Assembly (NCBI GenBank): GCA_949361645.1
Contig: OX442418.1
Span: forward strand, 12,401,010-12,465,009
Direction of reading: 5' to 3'
Origin: Spongilla lacustris
Taxonomy: Eukaryota; Porifera; Demospongiae; Spongillida; Spongillidae
DNA: 64,000 nt
Shown here: positions 12,600 to 25,702 of the stretch, one piece after another
How the letters are laid out: each line of letters opens with the position of its first letter
Position numbering within the stretch: the first letter of the stretch is position 1
Program-made: the position numbers and the translations under genes
The notes under the pieces: model-generated
The model's input: only the letters and a program-made list of their open reading frames with translations
Databases searched by the model: none
Told to the model about the DNA's origin: nothing

Positions 12600-13030
12600 A
12601 AAAACAGACAGAAGTAACACTAATGAACAAAACTTTATGGCACAGAAATTAATAATAGTCAATTCAACTTACATTTTTTTCTGGATGTACCCTGAAGAAC
12701 AAAACTTACAAGATGGCACAGAAATTTTATAAAACCCATACAAATTCAACTTACATTTTTGCTGAATGTACACTGAAGAATTTGGATGTACACTGAAGAA
12801 CAAAACTTCAAGATGGCACAGAAATTTCATAAAACCCATACAAGTCAATTCTACTTACTTTTTTGCTGGATGTTAGATGCTCAAGATGGCACAAATTAAA
12901 TAGTCAATTCAACTTTGTTGCTGGATAGTGACAGATTACACTGAAGAACAAAACTTCAAGATGGCACAGAAACTAAAAACCCATACAATAATAGTCACTT
13001 CAACTTACTTTGTTGTTGGATGTTGGACAC
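12600..13030. repeat. degenerate ~95-bp tandem repeat
   Basis: Four to five imperfect units share gaagaacaaaacttcaagatggcacagaaat, aaacccatacaa, and tcaattcaacttacttttttgctggatg. No coding signal. Confidence 0.7.
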
Positions 13031-14154
13031 AACACTCTGCCCAGACCACCACCACACCTTGTGTGAATAGCACTCAAGACCACACCTACTGCTGTCCTCG
13101 ATGTGAAGGATGAAATCTCAATCCGAGGGCACTCAGGTTGGAGGTGGTGATGTGAAGGTGGTGGTGTAGAGATGGTGATGTGGAGTACCACGAATTGTTG
13201 TAGTTGTTTACTACAAATGCAAATTGATGACTCGAGACTCCACACTCATAACATTAAATACCAAATCAGGTAGGTGAAAAGTGAAGTTAAGTGCTGTGTA
13301 CTCTGACAATATCAACAGCAGGAGAGAAACAAATTCGTAGATGGTGGTGTGAGTTTGAGAAACCATCAATCTGTGCACCGTCCATAGTAGCTTGTGCAGC
13401 AAATTCCATGAACATCCATTAGATGTTCTCTCACATATGCAAAAATTCTTTTGAATGATCCAGTTAGAAGTTCTGGGTGTTATGTGATTCTCTCTTCAAA
13501 TATAATAATATATTCTGCCTGGGAGCTCCCTAAATCAACCTCATGTCCGAACATTGATACATTACAAAAATGCAAGAAGAAAAAAGATACATTACAAAAA
13601 TGCAAGAAGAAAAAAGTAACTTAAAAAAATGGAAGAAAAATAAAAAATAAATTGACAAATAGCAAATCATTACAGAAAAAAAAAATTATCCAACAGCGGA
13701 TGACTGATAATGAAATATATAAAATGGATCTATGAACTTGTAGTCCATAATCCAAAGCATCAGGTGATCTCCCTGGAGGGACAATACACCTGTAGCCAGT
13801 GTGTGCTGCAGCTGTGTAAGAGCACAAAGCTGGTTGTCACGACACTGAAGAGAGGGGGATGTGTTGAGATCTCAAATGACTACACAGCACTGGCTCAAGA
13901 GAAGATGTGAACATCGTCACATGGCTAGACAGCAGAACAGCGTAAAATATTCGTGATCAGACGGCCAACATGACTATCAAGAAGAGCTATCAAGAAGAGC
14001 TACCTAGAGAGCTATAAGCGATGCCTTGCATTACTGTAACTACCACCTCCTTCTCCAACTCAGTGCCAACAACTTCCTTCTCAACTCCTTTCATCAACAC
14101 CAACATTCAACTCGCTTTCTCATATGCAATTTACAATATGTACACATACATAAT
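13031..14154. other. no recognised gene
   Basis: The longest plausible frame (13710-13910, plus) has a CSQC and a C-x-L-C pair and ends ALAQEKM, but it has no recognisable family and no splice context. It is not called as a gene. Confidence 0.35.
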
Positions 14155-14430
14155 CACATTTGTTGACATACCACAAGATATACTATACCAGATATTATAC
14201 CATACAACATTATACCATACCAGATTGTATACCCACAGGATATTACACCACAAGATGTGATTTTATACCACAAACTATTATACCACAAGATATTATCTTA
14301 TACCACAGGATATTTGGTATTACAATACCAAAATCACATATACATAAGTACCACAAGATCATATACCACAAGATATGATATACCACAAGATATTGGTTGT
14401 ACATACATGTAGTAATTTTGTTTACCACAA
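14155..14430. repeat. taccacaagata satellite-like tract
   Basis: An irregular array of a 10-14 base motif (tataccacaagatat and variants). Frames through it are repeat artefacts. Confidence 0.75.
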
Positions 14431-15227
14431 AAAAGTTTTAGGTACTTCAACAATTTTAACTGACGTTTCGCGTCTGATCGCCATTAGCCGCCACTGATAG
14501 GTTGTGCGCGCAAGTGTACGCATAAGTGCTACCACATTGGACAAAAAAGCTAGCTTTCAAGGTATGTAGAACTGAGGTATGTCGATGGCTCCCCTCTTCC
14601 ATCTTTTTCTTTCCTCCTGCACAGGGGCAGAAGCAAGCTTCCTGCTGGCATATCCAAGGCGAGTGAGTAGTAAGGTGATGGATTTGTGGTTGCTTTGTTA
14701 GCTTAGATTACTGCAATCATGGTTCACTCGCATATCCATGCTTGTCTCTTAATGGCAGGTTGTTGAATATTGTTCCCGTCATTACCAGTCGTGATCACCC
14801 ATCTGGTAGGTTGTTGAATATTTTTGCGGTCATTATCAGTGGTGATCATCTGTCATCCATAGTGGTATGTATCATGACATCATTGCCAAAATTATATCAT
14901 TGCTAAAAATACATAGTTTATGACACAGATCATTTGATGTGGCTTTTTACTTCCTGATTTTTAGCCATTCCTATTTACATGTCGATAATATGTAGAAAGC
15001 AATACTGCTATCACAATGAAGAGCTTGATACATGAGGATTCACCATTCCTGCCACAATTGATGAGTAAAGGTGACAAGAAATACAGATGACTATAACACA
15101 GGTGATCTTCGCAATAATATTCCTTGAGCAAACAGGTGACTTGACAACGCAGGTACCCGAACATTGGCCTGAGCATAGCTGAGTGACTGGAACAATGTAG
15201 ACATGACCAGAACACAGTCCATGATTC

Positions 15228-15300
15228 CAACAGGTGATTCAAACACAGGTGATTCAAACAGGTGATTCAAACAGGTGATTCAAACACAGGTGATTTAAAT
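15228..15300. repeat. caggtgattcaaaca short tandem repeat
   Basis: Five imperfect copies of caggtgattcaaaca. A scattered form of the same motif occurs at 15100-15400 and again at 18465-18610 outside the right arm. Confidence 0.7.
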
Positions 15301-16019
15301 ACAGGCTTGAGCCCAGAGGTGGCTGTAAACACAGGTACTTGGAACATTTACTTGATCACAGTGACTCAACCACAAGTGATTCAAACATGGCCGAATAACA
15401 CAGTTGACAGGAACTTGAAAGTGCAGCTGCAATGGACAAATTACATGTATAAATCCAGATCAATACTAAAACTTATGTCACGCGTAACTTTGATGCATGC
15501 AGTATGTGTGCAATGTTTTGGCAAGGTATGGGAGTTTTTAACAATGACTATTTTTTGCATTGCTAAGTACACATAATGAAGTTTCCCTGTGGCTACAGTA
15601 ATCAGCTGTAGTGCAGTACTCACAGGCATTTGCTCTCTCCATTCAAAGTTGTACGCTGTTTATCAAGGTAGGTTTTTTGGATGTTTGTGTGGATTTGTCA
15701 GCAAAGTGCAGCAGGTAGGAACACAGAAGAGGACCAAATTGGAATAGCTAAAATCAGGAAGTAAAAAGCCACATCAAACATGGCAGGATGAATATTCTGT
15801 GTCTTTTAAAGTGTTATGTAGTTTGATGCCATAATACATACCACTACGCTATGGATGACAGACAGATGATCACCGACCAGCAAGTATGCTGCAAGCCAGA
15901 AGTGATGCTGTTTAACGAAGGACATGTACATCAATTGTGGTTGCAATCACATAGAATGAATGAACAGTACCTTTAATAACCATGCCAATATAATAACATT
16001 CCTTTTAAAACAATTGTTT

Positions 16020-16155
16020 CTCACTTTGAGGATATTGACAGCAGAGGTAACCAACTCCAGAAAAACACCGTTGGGCATAACAGATGACAGAACAAGATAG
16101 AGCAGCAGGATCAGCAGGGACAGCAGTGCAAACAGCAGCAAGACGAGAGGAGAGA
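16020..16155 (-). other. repeated hydrophobic exon-like frame, copy 1
   Basis: The minus strand reads LLFALLSLLILLLYLVLSS followed by MPNGVFLELVTSAVNILK and a possible donor (AAA then gtgaga). It resembles a single membrane helix plus a short loop. The same frame recurs at 16674-16815 and 17404-17535. Not matched to a known family. It could be an exon of a membrane protein or a chance open frame in a repeat. Confidence 0.4.
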
Positions 16156-16673
16156 GCTTTTTTTAGATTTTGTGTTCCTTAAATTTTGTGTTTGGATTTT
16201 TATATTACAGCAGGCAGCAGAGCAGCAGAGTTGAGGGTGCAGGTAGGAACACAGAAGAAGGTCAAATTGGAACAGCTAAAATCAGGAAGTAAAAAGCCAC
16301 ATCAACTTTAAATATTAACATGGCATGATGAACATTCTGTGTCATTAAAGTGTATGTAATTTTAGCAATGATGTAGTTCTGGCAATGATGTCATGATACG
16401 TACCAGTACGAATGACAGATGGATGATCACTGAGCTGATAATGACAGGGACAATATTCAACAACCTGCCGTTAAGAGACAAGCATGGATATGTAATTTTA
16501 CATTGTTGCCAAGCAAAAATACTGAACATACTGCAACTACAATAAGTATCTGCAGTGCATTTATTTGCTCTCTCCATTCACCAATCAGCATTGCAAGTAT
16601 GTTGCAAGCCAGAAGTGACGCTGTTTAACAAGGTACATCTACATCAATTGTGATTGGAATGAATGAAATCGTT

Positions 16674-16815
16674 TCTCACCTTGAGGATATTGACAGCAGA
16701 GGTACATGTAACAGACTCCAGCAAAAACACCGCTGGGCATAACAGATGACAGAACAAGATAGAGCAGCAGGATCAGCAGGGACAGCAGTGCAAACAGCAG
16801 CAAGACGAGATGAGA
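16674..16815 (-). other. repeated hydrophobic exon-like frame, copy 2 (broken)
   Basis: Same frame as at 16020-16155, but a tacatgta insertion near 16701 disrupts the part after the helix. The donor-like AAG/gtgaga is retained. Confidence 0.4.
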
Positions 16816-17403
16816 GAGCTTTTTTTGGACTTTGTGTTTTTTTTTTTTAATTCCATGTTTTCTTCTTAAATTTTTTTTACATTACAGCAGAGCAGCAAAG
16901 CAGGAGAGTTGAGGGTGCAGGTAGAAACACAGATGATTGAACAGCTAAAATCAGTAAGTAAAAAGCCACATCAAACCCGGCATGGTGAATATTCTGTATC
17001 ATTAAAGTGGCAATGATGTCATGATATGTACCAGTACGGATGACAGATGGATGATCACTGAGCTGATAATTACCGGGACAATATTCAACAACCTGCCATT
17101 AAGAGACAAGCATGGATATGTGAGTGAACAGATTTTTTAATGACATTGTTGCCAAGTAAAAATACTAAACATACTGTGGCTACAATAAGTATCTGCACTG
17201 CATTTCTTACTGGCATTTGCTCTCTCCATTCACCAATCAGCACAGCAAGTATGCTGCAAGCCAGAAGTAATGCTGTTTAACAAAGTACATGTACATCAAT
17301 TGTGGTTGCAATCACATAGAATGAATGAACAGTACCTGTGGAGCAGTACCTGTAGTAACCATGCCAACATAATAACGAAAAGTTCTTCCTTTCAAAACAA
17401 TTT

Positions 17404-17535
17404 CTCACCTTGAGGATATTGACAGCAGAGGTAACTGACTCCAGCAAAACACCGCTGGGCAGAATAGATGACAGAACAAGGTAGAGCAGCAGGATCAGCA
17501 GGGACAGCAGTGCAAACAGCAGCAAGACGAGATGA
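17404..17535 (-). other. repeated hydrophobic exon-like frame, copy 3
   Basis: Open copy: LLFALLSLLILLLYLVLSS, then ILPSGVLLESVTSAVNILK and an AAG/gtgaga donor. An adjacent second hydrophobic segment (LLNIVPVIISSVIIHLS type, flanked by ggcag and gtacrtatc) also recurs in each unit, near 16390-16470, 17035-17105 and 17780-17890. Confidence 0.4.
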
Positions 17536-18029
17536 GAGAGCTTTTTTTTTATTTTGTGTTATTAATTTATTTATTTGGCTTTTTTTTTACATATTACAGC
17601 AGGCAGCAGAGCAGCAGAGTTGAGGGTGCAGGTAGGAACACAGAAGAAGACCAAATTGGAACAGCTACAATCAGGAAGTAAAAAGCCACATCAAACATGG
17701 CATGGTGATCTGTGTCATAACAGTATATGTATTTTTAGCAATGATGAAGTTTTGGCAATGATGTCATGATACATACCACTATGGATGACAGATGATCACC
17801 ACTGATAATGACCGCAAAAATATTCAACAACCTACCAGATGGATGATCACGACTGGTAATGACGGGAACAATATTCAACAACCTGCCATTAAGAGACAAG
17901 CATGGATATGCGAGTGAACCATGATTGCAGTAATCTAAGCTAACAAAGCAACCACAAATCCATCACCTTACTACTCACTCGCCTTGGATATGCCAGCAGG
18001 AAGCTTACCTCTGCCCATGTACAGGATAA

Positions 18030-18440
18030 AAGAGGAAGATGGAGGGGAGGGGAGGGGATGGGATGGGGAGGGGAGGAGATGGGGAGGGAGGAGGGGAGGG
18101 GATGGGGAGGGAGGAGGGGAGGGGATGGGGAAGGAGGAGGGGAGGGGATGGGGAGGGAGGAGGGGAGGGATGGGGAGGGAGGAGGGGAGGGATGAGAAGG
18201 GGAGGGGCAGGGAGGAGGTGGGGGAGGGGAGGAGGGGAGGGAGGGGAGGGAGGGACAGGGAGGAGGTGGGGAGGAAATTGCTGGGCAGGTGAGGAGGGGA
18301 GGAGGAGGGGAGGGAGGGGGAAGGAGGGAGGAGGGGAGGGAGGGAGGAGGGGAGGGAGGGAGGGGAGGAGGAAGGGAGGGGAGGAGGAGGGGAGGGAGGG
18401 GAGGGGCAGGGAGGAGGTGGGGGAGGAAATTGCTGGGCAG
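18030..18440. repeat. GGGGAGGGA purine tract
   Basis: About 400 bases of almost pure G/A, with a 32-base piece (gggcagg..aggaggtggggaggaaattgctgggcaggtg) present twice. Long open frames on both strands here are compositional artefacts. Confidence 0.9.
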
Positions 18441-21400
18441 GTGTGCATTAGGAACATGAAGTCAGGTGAATGGTTTGTCAGGCAACTTGGCTTTTGACAG
18501 GTCAGGTGGCTTAGGTGACCAGTGCTTCAAAACGTCAGGTGACCAGGCGGCTTGAAAGGTGATGTGGCTTAAAGGGCAGGAGACTTGACAGGTGATTTGA
18601 CCACTAACAACAGTGACTGGAACACTGCATAAAGTCTGGCAAATGATTCACAAAAATAGTGAAATGGATCAAAGCAATGCTGGGAGGAAGTTTGCACTGA
18701 CACCACTCCCTGTGTCCAGCTCGTGTTGGTCATCACACCCCATCATGGAGCCAGCAGGCTTCTGGGCAGCTGCTACCTTTAGCTTGGTGGCCATGTTTTG
18801 TAGTTGTTTTTATATATAGTGTATGTACCGGTAGTTCCCGTTTTTTTTTTCCCTGTTGGCTGATCTTTGACGAACATGACACCATGGCAACATGACATGT
18901 CGTGACCCCATGCAGGTGGGACAGTGCAATGCTCCCATTCCCCCCTCACCTTGTACCCCAGACACCATGGGGAGGTCCAGCACTGTCACCCTCACATCAT
19001 GTACTCCATCTGTGACCACGCCCACTGACCCTGCAACCCCTCCAGCAGCACAAATGAAGGTCCCCACTCCCCTCCCCCACCCCCAGCCAAGTACCATACA
19101 ATATGGGGGGTTTCTGTGAAAGAGAACATGAGCTTTCAGTTTCAGTATCCAAAGCTATGGATGCTCTACATCAGGACATGTTCACCTTCACAGAAATCTA
19201 ATGCTTTACACTGGCTGCATCTCACATCAACAGAGCTAAATAAAAACAAGATTCAACATTTTTGACAATTGTTTTCCAATTTATAGTACATGTGTGTGGT
19301 ATTACTAAATGAAATACTGGGAGATATTCTAGTCTAAAGCGACTGCTATAAGTCAAGACAGGTGTAAAGCGAGATACAAGCAAGAAACAAGCAAGATACA
19401 AGCGGAATAAAAGCGGATAAGAGCGGGATGGGATTCAAGAGCTAGTAAACATTCATGCTCAGGATTCCTAACGTGACATTACTCCACACATGTAATACCT
19501 CTTGGAAAAACATATGCACAAAAATAATCAGAATTTTATTGCCCTAATGCTGATGTGAGATGTAGCCTGTTGACCCAACCCCACCCCTCCCCTCCACCCA
19601 TCTCCCAACCTACGCATGCTGGAGGAATGGTGACAGGGCCAAGGTCAGTACTGACAGCTCCAAATATTGTATCCCATGGTAGAGCTAACTCACCCTTCCA
19701 CCTAGCTAATATATATCTGAACTTGGTACCAAATACACAACAGGTAGGTGTATTGGGAACCTAATCCACATTTGCAGGAGTTTCAGATCATTTTGGCAAT
19801 TGATACGAGAGACAATATATATTCAATCCTCAAATACCAAAAAATTTCTGGAACTCTTGCATACACACATGCACTTATGGGTACATGTATATATACACCA
19901 GAACCCAGTCCTCACAGCACACACACATACACACTCATAAGCCCTTAAGCCCAGTCCTAGGAGCACGTCAGCCTGCCTTTGTAGTAGTAGTGGTCACAAG
20001 AGGGAGTACTTCGATGTTGGGGGCACAGTGGCCTGGACCTCTGCACATGGGTCTGGGGACGAGGTGAAGAGAGAAGGGGAATACCACACAACCCCACCCT
20101 CATGGAACACACACCATCCTCATTCACACCCTCCTTCACATGGATAGCCTGATAGTCTTATTCATGCTTACTAGCTGTCCTCCTCCCTCACTGGAGTGGT
20201 ATCCCCCAGGACAGAGCCCTGGGGGGGGGGGGGGGGGGGGGTATCAAAGATGAGGTTGAGGGGCATGTGGAGGAGGTGGAGGAAGAGAGAACAGAGGGCT
20301 ATAGATGGGCAGCAAGTGTCGCCTCGAGCACCCTCCTGACCACCTCCTCCATGGTCCCCTCTGGAGAGGAAGGTTGCCTCCAATGCTGCAATCCTCTCCA
20401 GTGCGGCCAGAGATGATGGTGGTGCTGAGGAGCTGGAAGGGGTGGGCGGGGCTGGCCGACAGCTGCTGGTGGTCTTTGGTTCATGTGCTGCTCCAAGGCT
20501 GCTAATTGTCATGTGTTTCCCACTTTTGCACTTCTAAATAATGAAAAATAAAACGTGAATGCAGTACTTAAGATAACCAATGCCCCAAAATCCACCCAAC
20601 ATTGCATGTGTGCATCACAGATATGATGAGGTTGTGCGGGCAAGTGTGTGTGTGTAGGGGGGGGGGAGGGAGGGAACACGCAAGTGTGGGAATGGGTAGG
20701 TGGCCTTGCACACAAATAAGTGAGGGAGGTGACACCACATCTTCTCTGTTACATATACTATATGCCTACGCAGTTATAGAATCAAACGCTTACCATCTCT
20801 GGTTATAACTAAGTCATTTGTAAACCATTACTATTTAGCTAGCTCGATTTCTACATTACATCGTCGCTCTTCTCCTGTACGTTACGTATAACGATTACAT
20901 GCAAGGGACAAAGGGCGGCGGAGACAGGAGGGGGGGGGGGGGGGGGGGGGGGGGGAGAGAGAGAGAGAGAGATAGGGGCTTTTGCCCCCCACTTTTGCCA
21001 TGGGTGGGACGGAAGTATCCATTCCGTAGTACAACAACCACCCAACCCAGTACGTACTACCCTTAGTTCTTTTGTCCTTTCAGCTAGGCACGTGAACTCG
21101 AGGACAACGACGTTTCGCTAAACTACGATAACCCAAATACAATACGTGCACGTATATATCTGCTGGCGTACCATGGCGTGAAAGCAGGTGCTTCAAATAG
21201 CAAGTAGCCTAGCAAGCAATCTTTTTTTCTTTTTTTTTTACTTCCTCCTGGGGCGAGGCTATGTTCAGTAAAGGCCCGCGGGATCCATACAAAAGTATAA
21301 TTCAAGTGGGGGGAGCAAAGGGCAAACAGAGGCTTGCAGGCACTCCTTACCTGCCAGCGCACGGTGTACCCCTCGTGGCAGAGGTTCGGTACCGGGGTAG

Positions 21401-22232
21401 TTTGTTGCGAATTGTCGCACGGACGAGCTGCGCATGTGAAGATACACACACTGGCTAGACATATATACAAACACGCAAGTGTACCGCTCACAGGTTGAAC
21501 TGGAATAGCTGAAGCGGCCATAATAAGTGAGTTTGAAACATTTGAGGGGGTCTTCCGCAGCTTGAAAAATGCTATTTTAATACCGATAACTGCGCATGCG
21601 CGCCACGGGCGCCGAATCATTTTAGAGTGATTGAACCAATAGAAGTGTGTGTGATTCTCTATTCAATCATTTCTATATATTTTTCCCTGCGCGCGTCAAA
21701 TTTTGACTTGCATCAAGGGCTATTAACAATTTAACATGAACCCTCTCTCCAAGTCAACTGGAGCATCTAAGCACTCAGAAAGTGGGCTTTCAGTGGACTT
21801 TCACATACGACCTTTTTCATTCATGTGGAACGAGATAGCGACACAAATGTAAATTATGTCAATAGACCTTGCATTGGAGTATGTACACGCATGTGATTTG
21901 ATTTGCAGCTGTAGACTGATGATCTTATAGAATTGGAATTCAAACCATTTTTTTAATCATATATCTGCAAACCATGTTTTAGAATGTTTAGTTTATCTCA
22001 ATATCAATAGGATAGTTGATCTGAATGGAATTGAGCCTTGGTACCCTTGTAAATCCGTATGTGATTAAACCTTTGGAGCCATTGTAGTATCACTGGCCGG
22101 GGGGCAGACATGTAGGTACATGTACATGTAGAGACTCACACAAGAATAGCTAATATGAAGATAAAAATAGCCCCAATGTAGTAGGCACTAACACATGTAT
22201 CTGACCCACCAATCACTCTACATCAATTCATA
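18441..22232. other. long region without a recognised gene
   Basis: Contains G runs near 20221-20240 and 20931-20955, a gag run and several proline-rich frames without splice context. A minus-strand frame at 20171-20512 includes LAALERIAALEATFLSRG and could be an exon of an unknown protein, but nothing supports it further. Confidence 0.35.
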
Positions 22233-23124
22233 CTATAATCCCCCCTCCCCCCAATCACCTGGGCAGTCCAGCCACAAAGCAGTTGGGAGGGTACTCCTCT
22301 CAGGGGGCAGGTTGAGGTGCCACTCCCAAGTTGTTGGTGTGCTCATTGAGGGAGACAGAACCATGGGGGATCTCTCTGGCTTCTCCAGGTTGGGTTCACC
22401 TGTGGGCATCAGGATATGTGGAATGTAAACTTAGTACACTATGCTACATCATACCAGTATACATCTTGAAACAGACATGGTATATGTATGTAGCTTCTAG
22501 CGATATCATTCAACTCCAAACCCTCCTATGAGTGATTAGCCACACACCCTTCACCTTCTCATCAGAGCTCAGTGGCAGCTGGTTAGACACATCAATGGCT
22601 ACCACACTGTCTTTGGTGTTCTTTATGTCAATTGTGTGTGTGGAGGTCACAGTCTGGTTGGACTTGCCAATGGAGCGGGTGTTACCCCCTCACTGTCACC
22701 ACAGGATGGGGAGTGATCCTAATGGACTGCTCTGCTCCAAGATGGAGGGTCATGATTTACATTGGAGACACGTCTGACAGCTTGGACTGCAGTAGGAATG
22801 GTTAGTTAACCACCGGGAGGTCACCCCAAAGGTCATCACCTTGCCAACAAAGTTGGTCCCGAGGAAGATGTCAGCCAACTACATGTAGGTGTATGGAGAG
22901 GGTTTCTGTATGTTGGCACTGTGGAAGCAGTAGGGAGAGAGGCGGGGAACAGCGACATAGCTGAGCTCAGGTTTGAGGACAATGATGGCCACAGTCACCT
23001 GAGGTGGGAGGAGGGAGACCATGGCTGCTGATCCCTCTCCCATCAGAGTACTAACTTTGCGTTCTGTCTGATGGTACGTTGGAGGCCCTTGGGATGGCAT
23101 AGGTGGTGATGTACAGACCTGCAC
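22233..23124 (-). pseudogene. broken DUF4139-type gene (C-terminal part)
   Basis: Minus-strand pieces, in order, look like the C-terminal half of DUF4139 proteins: KPELSYVAVPRLSPYCFHSA, then ADIFLGTNFVGK, SKLSDVSPM, LGAEQSIRITPHPVVTVRG, IGKSNQTVTSTHTIDIKNTK, VSNQLPLSSDEKVK and EPNLEKPER, ending in GDWGEGGL and a stop at 22233-22235. Three lesions are visible: an in-frame TAG at 22879-22881, an in-frame TAA at 22757-22759 and a one-base shift at the five-C run 22685-22689. Intron-like breaks (VGK/SKLSD and DEKVKG/EPNL) have plausible GT and AG ends, so this derives from a spliced gene rather than a retrocopy. Family assignment is from remembered motif order, not a search. Confidence 0.55.
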
Positions 23125-24693
23125 TCACCTACACTCACACCCTTCTATTGATCACTCACACCCTTCTATCTAAGGCTACATGTGCACAAATGACACAGAG
23201 GGCTGGGGACCAGGTGTTCTCACCTCTGAGGTTTCCACCTCCACTGCAGGGGGCGGGGCAGACAACCTGTCACTCTTGCGCTTAAGTTTGTCCAAGCCGG
23301 ATGCCTTCATTGTGAACCATTCATCATGGTCGATGGTTGGAATCATACACAGCGATGAATACTGCAGCTGAATATATCGTGGAGCTGCTGTTAATGATCT
23401 GAACAGACTGAGGGACTTAGCAAACAGTATCCATCTGGGAGTCTTGATTCTGATGGTGAGGGTTTCATACACACGTGTGAGCACACACACACACACATGT
23501 ACATGTACCCACTATCACTGAACTGTTGTCAAAGTCAATACACAGGTGGAGTCAGCAAAATTCAGGTCACCAAAGTACTTTCCCCAACGCTGGGAACATT
23601 GTACTTTGGGAATGAGGTTGTTTTACGTGGACAATTGGGTGCAAGGCTTGATCCCTCCCTACTTGCATGACTGTGCACTGTACCTTGCCCCGCCTCTATT
23701 CATGCCACTTCCATTTGGCATTTCATCAAACTCGGGCACCACGTAAGAAGACTCAGTCAGCTTGACCCAGGCCCAGGAGCGTGTCCATAGAGGTTTCCCT
23801 GTTCCATTAATTAATGGCAGAGTGATAGTAACCGGCTGTTACATGACGTGTGCGCGCATGCGTGTGCTGCGTGTGTGTTTTATAGTACGCGGCGCGGCAG
23901 CGCAATTCAATTCTTACAGTGACCCGCCCCTCCCCGCCCCGCCCCAATTTGGCCTACCCGTTCGTATTTCAATTAGAAGTTGGAAGCCCCCTTTTGAAAT
24001 CCTGGATACATCCAATATGTCGGCGTGTGTGTGCTTTGCAGTTTGCTCATTTACCACCTGACAGACAGTACCTTAGCAAGTTAGTGGATTGCTTCCTGAA
24101 CTCGCTGAGTGTTCGCAAGCCCGGTGATTTTTCAAAGACAGCTGTCAAATGCTAGTATCGTGTACAGTGTGGCACAGTGAAATCAAAAGGCTGAACTAAA
24201 CTAAACTGGCTCAAGATAAGCCGGATAATAAGATATGAACCTTCGGCATGTGACTCAAGCTGCGCACTATGCATTGAAGATAGAACGTGACGTGCTCTAT
24301 ACTACACAGACCCGGGCGCTAGTATGGTTTCTATGTGTTCAGGTACCAACCCCTCACTTTTATCGTTTATAAAGAAGAAAGAGAAGCCGTCTTCAGAAGG
24401 TGTTGAACCACAGACCTCACATTTATGGTCACAATGACGCTAGTGACATGTATAGCTCTACCGCTAATTTATTAAAACATTTGGCTTAAATCGCAAGTAT
24501 AATACATGTATAGCGCTTTATATACATCTTAAACCGATCGAATATTTACTTATAAATGACGGAAGAACTGGATTGGAGAATATGGATTATCTCTACTATC
24601 TTAGCTTTCTAAGTGCATGCAATTTGACTACGCTGCACATACGCTTTAAAAATGTTAACAGAAGCCCATACGCTTTAAAAAAAATTATAGAAG

Positions 24694-24735
<42 letters not shown>

Positions 24736-25059
24736 AATCGTATTCATGACACTTCAAATTATACTAGTAGGTCCCGATATGTGATGTTGTCCCAGTCTGT
24801 ATACATAAAATTATCCGGCCACAAATAAAACAAGACAAAGTTACGTTACTAGATTAGAAAAACGTTTAGTGGACCTTTGTTTGCCACTGCACAGGCCAAC
24901 GGTACCGCTTAGGCACATGATCGCTGACCGCAGTATCAGTTTGCATGGTAGAATAGGATTCTTGTGTGGTGTATGTATGTATGTCAATGTGTATGTGTGT
25001 GGTGTGTGGTAGTCTGTGGTGGTGTGTGTGTGGTGTGGTGTACCTTGTGTGTGTGTGGT

Positions 25060-25132
<73 letters not shown>

Positions 25133-25702
25133 TGACCATGCAGTGGTCACGGGCTCACGGCTGGTGCATGACAGCTGCATGCGTGCAGAGATACTATCTC
25201 TGATGCGTGCCTCGACACCCTTAAAATTCTCTCTGAAAATGTACACTGACGAATCGCCGACTTTGATTGTTCTTTTTGAAGTATCCTACACTGATAATTA
25301 TGTCAAACCGCTAAACGCATACAGAAGCCATCTTGTCAAACGTACAGTACACGCTCTGCACGCGCACGTTTTTACTTATATAGGGACCATTATACATGGT
25401 ATTAATTAAATTTTTAGTGCGCGTCTAGTCTGCTGTCATCACTAGCCGTCCAGGGGGGCGGATGCAGCTGAGCTAAGGGGTATGAATAGTAAATAATGAG
25501 AGGGAGGCTAGGAACGTCCCCCAAACAACCCGAAACGGACGGGGTTTTGTACAAATAAAGACTGGTACAAATTTGAAAATACGAAACTTCTAGTCGCATG
25601 CACCATCCCATCTGCTACATGTAATCTGGTGCGCACGGACCCCCTTTCATATGACGTCAAAAATCACATGAAAATAAATTTAATGAAATTCATTTGAGGT
25701 TA
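23125..25702. other. non-coding, with simple repeats
   Basis: Includes a 40-base G run (24695-24734) and a (GT)n array (about 25050-25131). A frame at 23176-23496 on the minus strand may be more of the DUF4139 pseudogene, but I could not align it. No other gene seen. Confidence 0.4.

Larger units (their letters stand above)
14595..18050. repeat. 3.4-kb structure with long inverted ends
   Basis: The left end (about 14595-14975: cagaagcaagcttcctgctgg, ggcgagtgagtagtaagg, gtggctttttacttcctga) is matched as reverse complement by about 17655-18050. The arms are about 380 bases and imperfect. Between them a unit of about 650-730 bases is repeated directly three times (markers ttgagggtgcaggtaggaacacag near 15700, 16212, 16885 and 17608; ttgaggatattgacagcag near 16025, 16680 and 17410). 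No transposase was found. It may be a composite element or an inverted-ended cluster of repeated exons. Confidence 0.7.

Noticed and set aside
13710..13910. 66-residue frame with cysteine pairs
   Set aside because: Too short and isolated; no family recognised.
18892..19119. Small proline/threonine-rich frame MTCRDPMQVGQ
   Set aside because: Low complexity, with no splice signals and no recognisable family.
20171..20512. Minus-strand frame with LAALERIAALEATFLSRG
   Set aside because: It could be an exon, but I see no family, no start and no splice partner, and it runs into a G run.
23176..23496. Further upstream exon of the DUF4139 pseudogene
   Set aside because: The frame is open and near, but I could not align its residues to the family with confidence.
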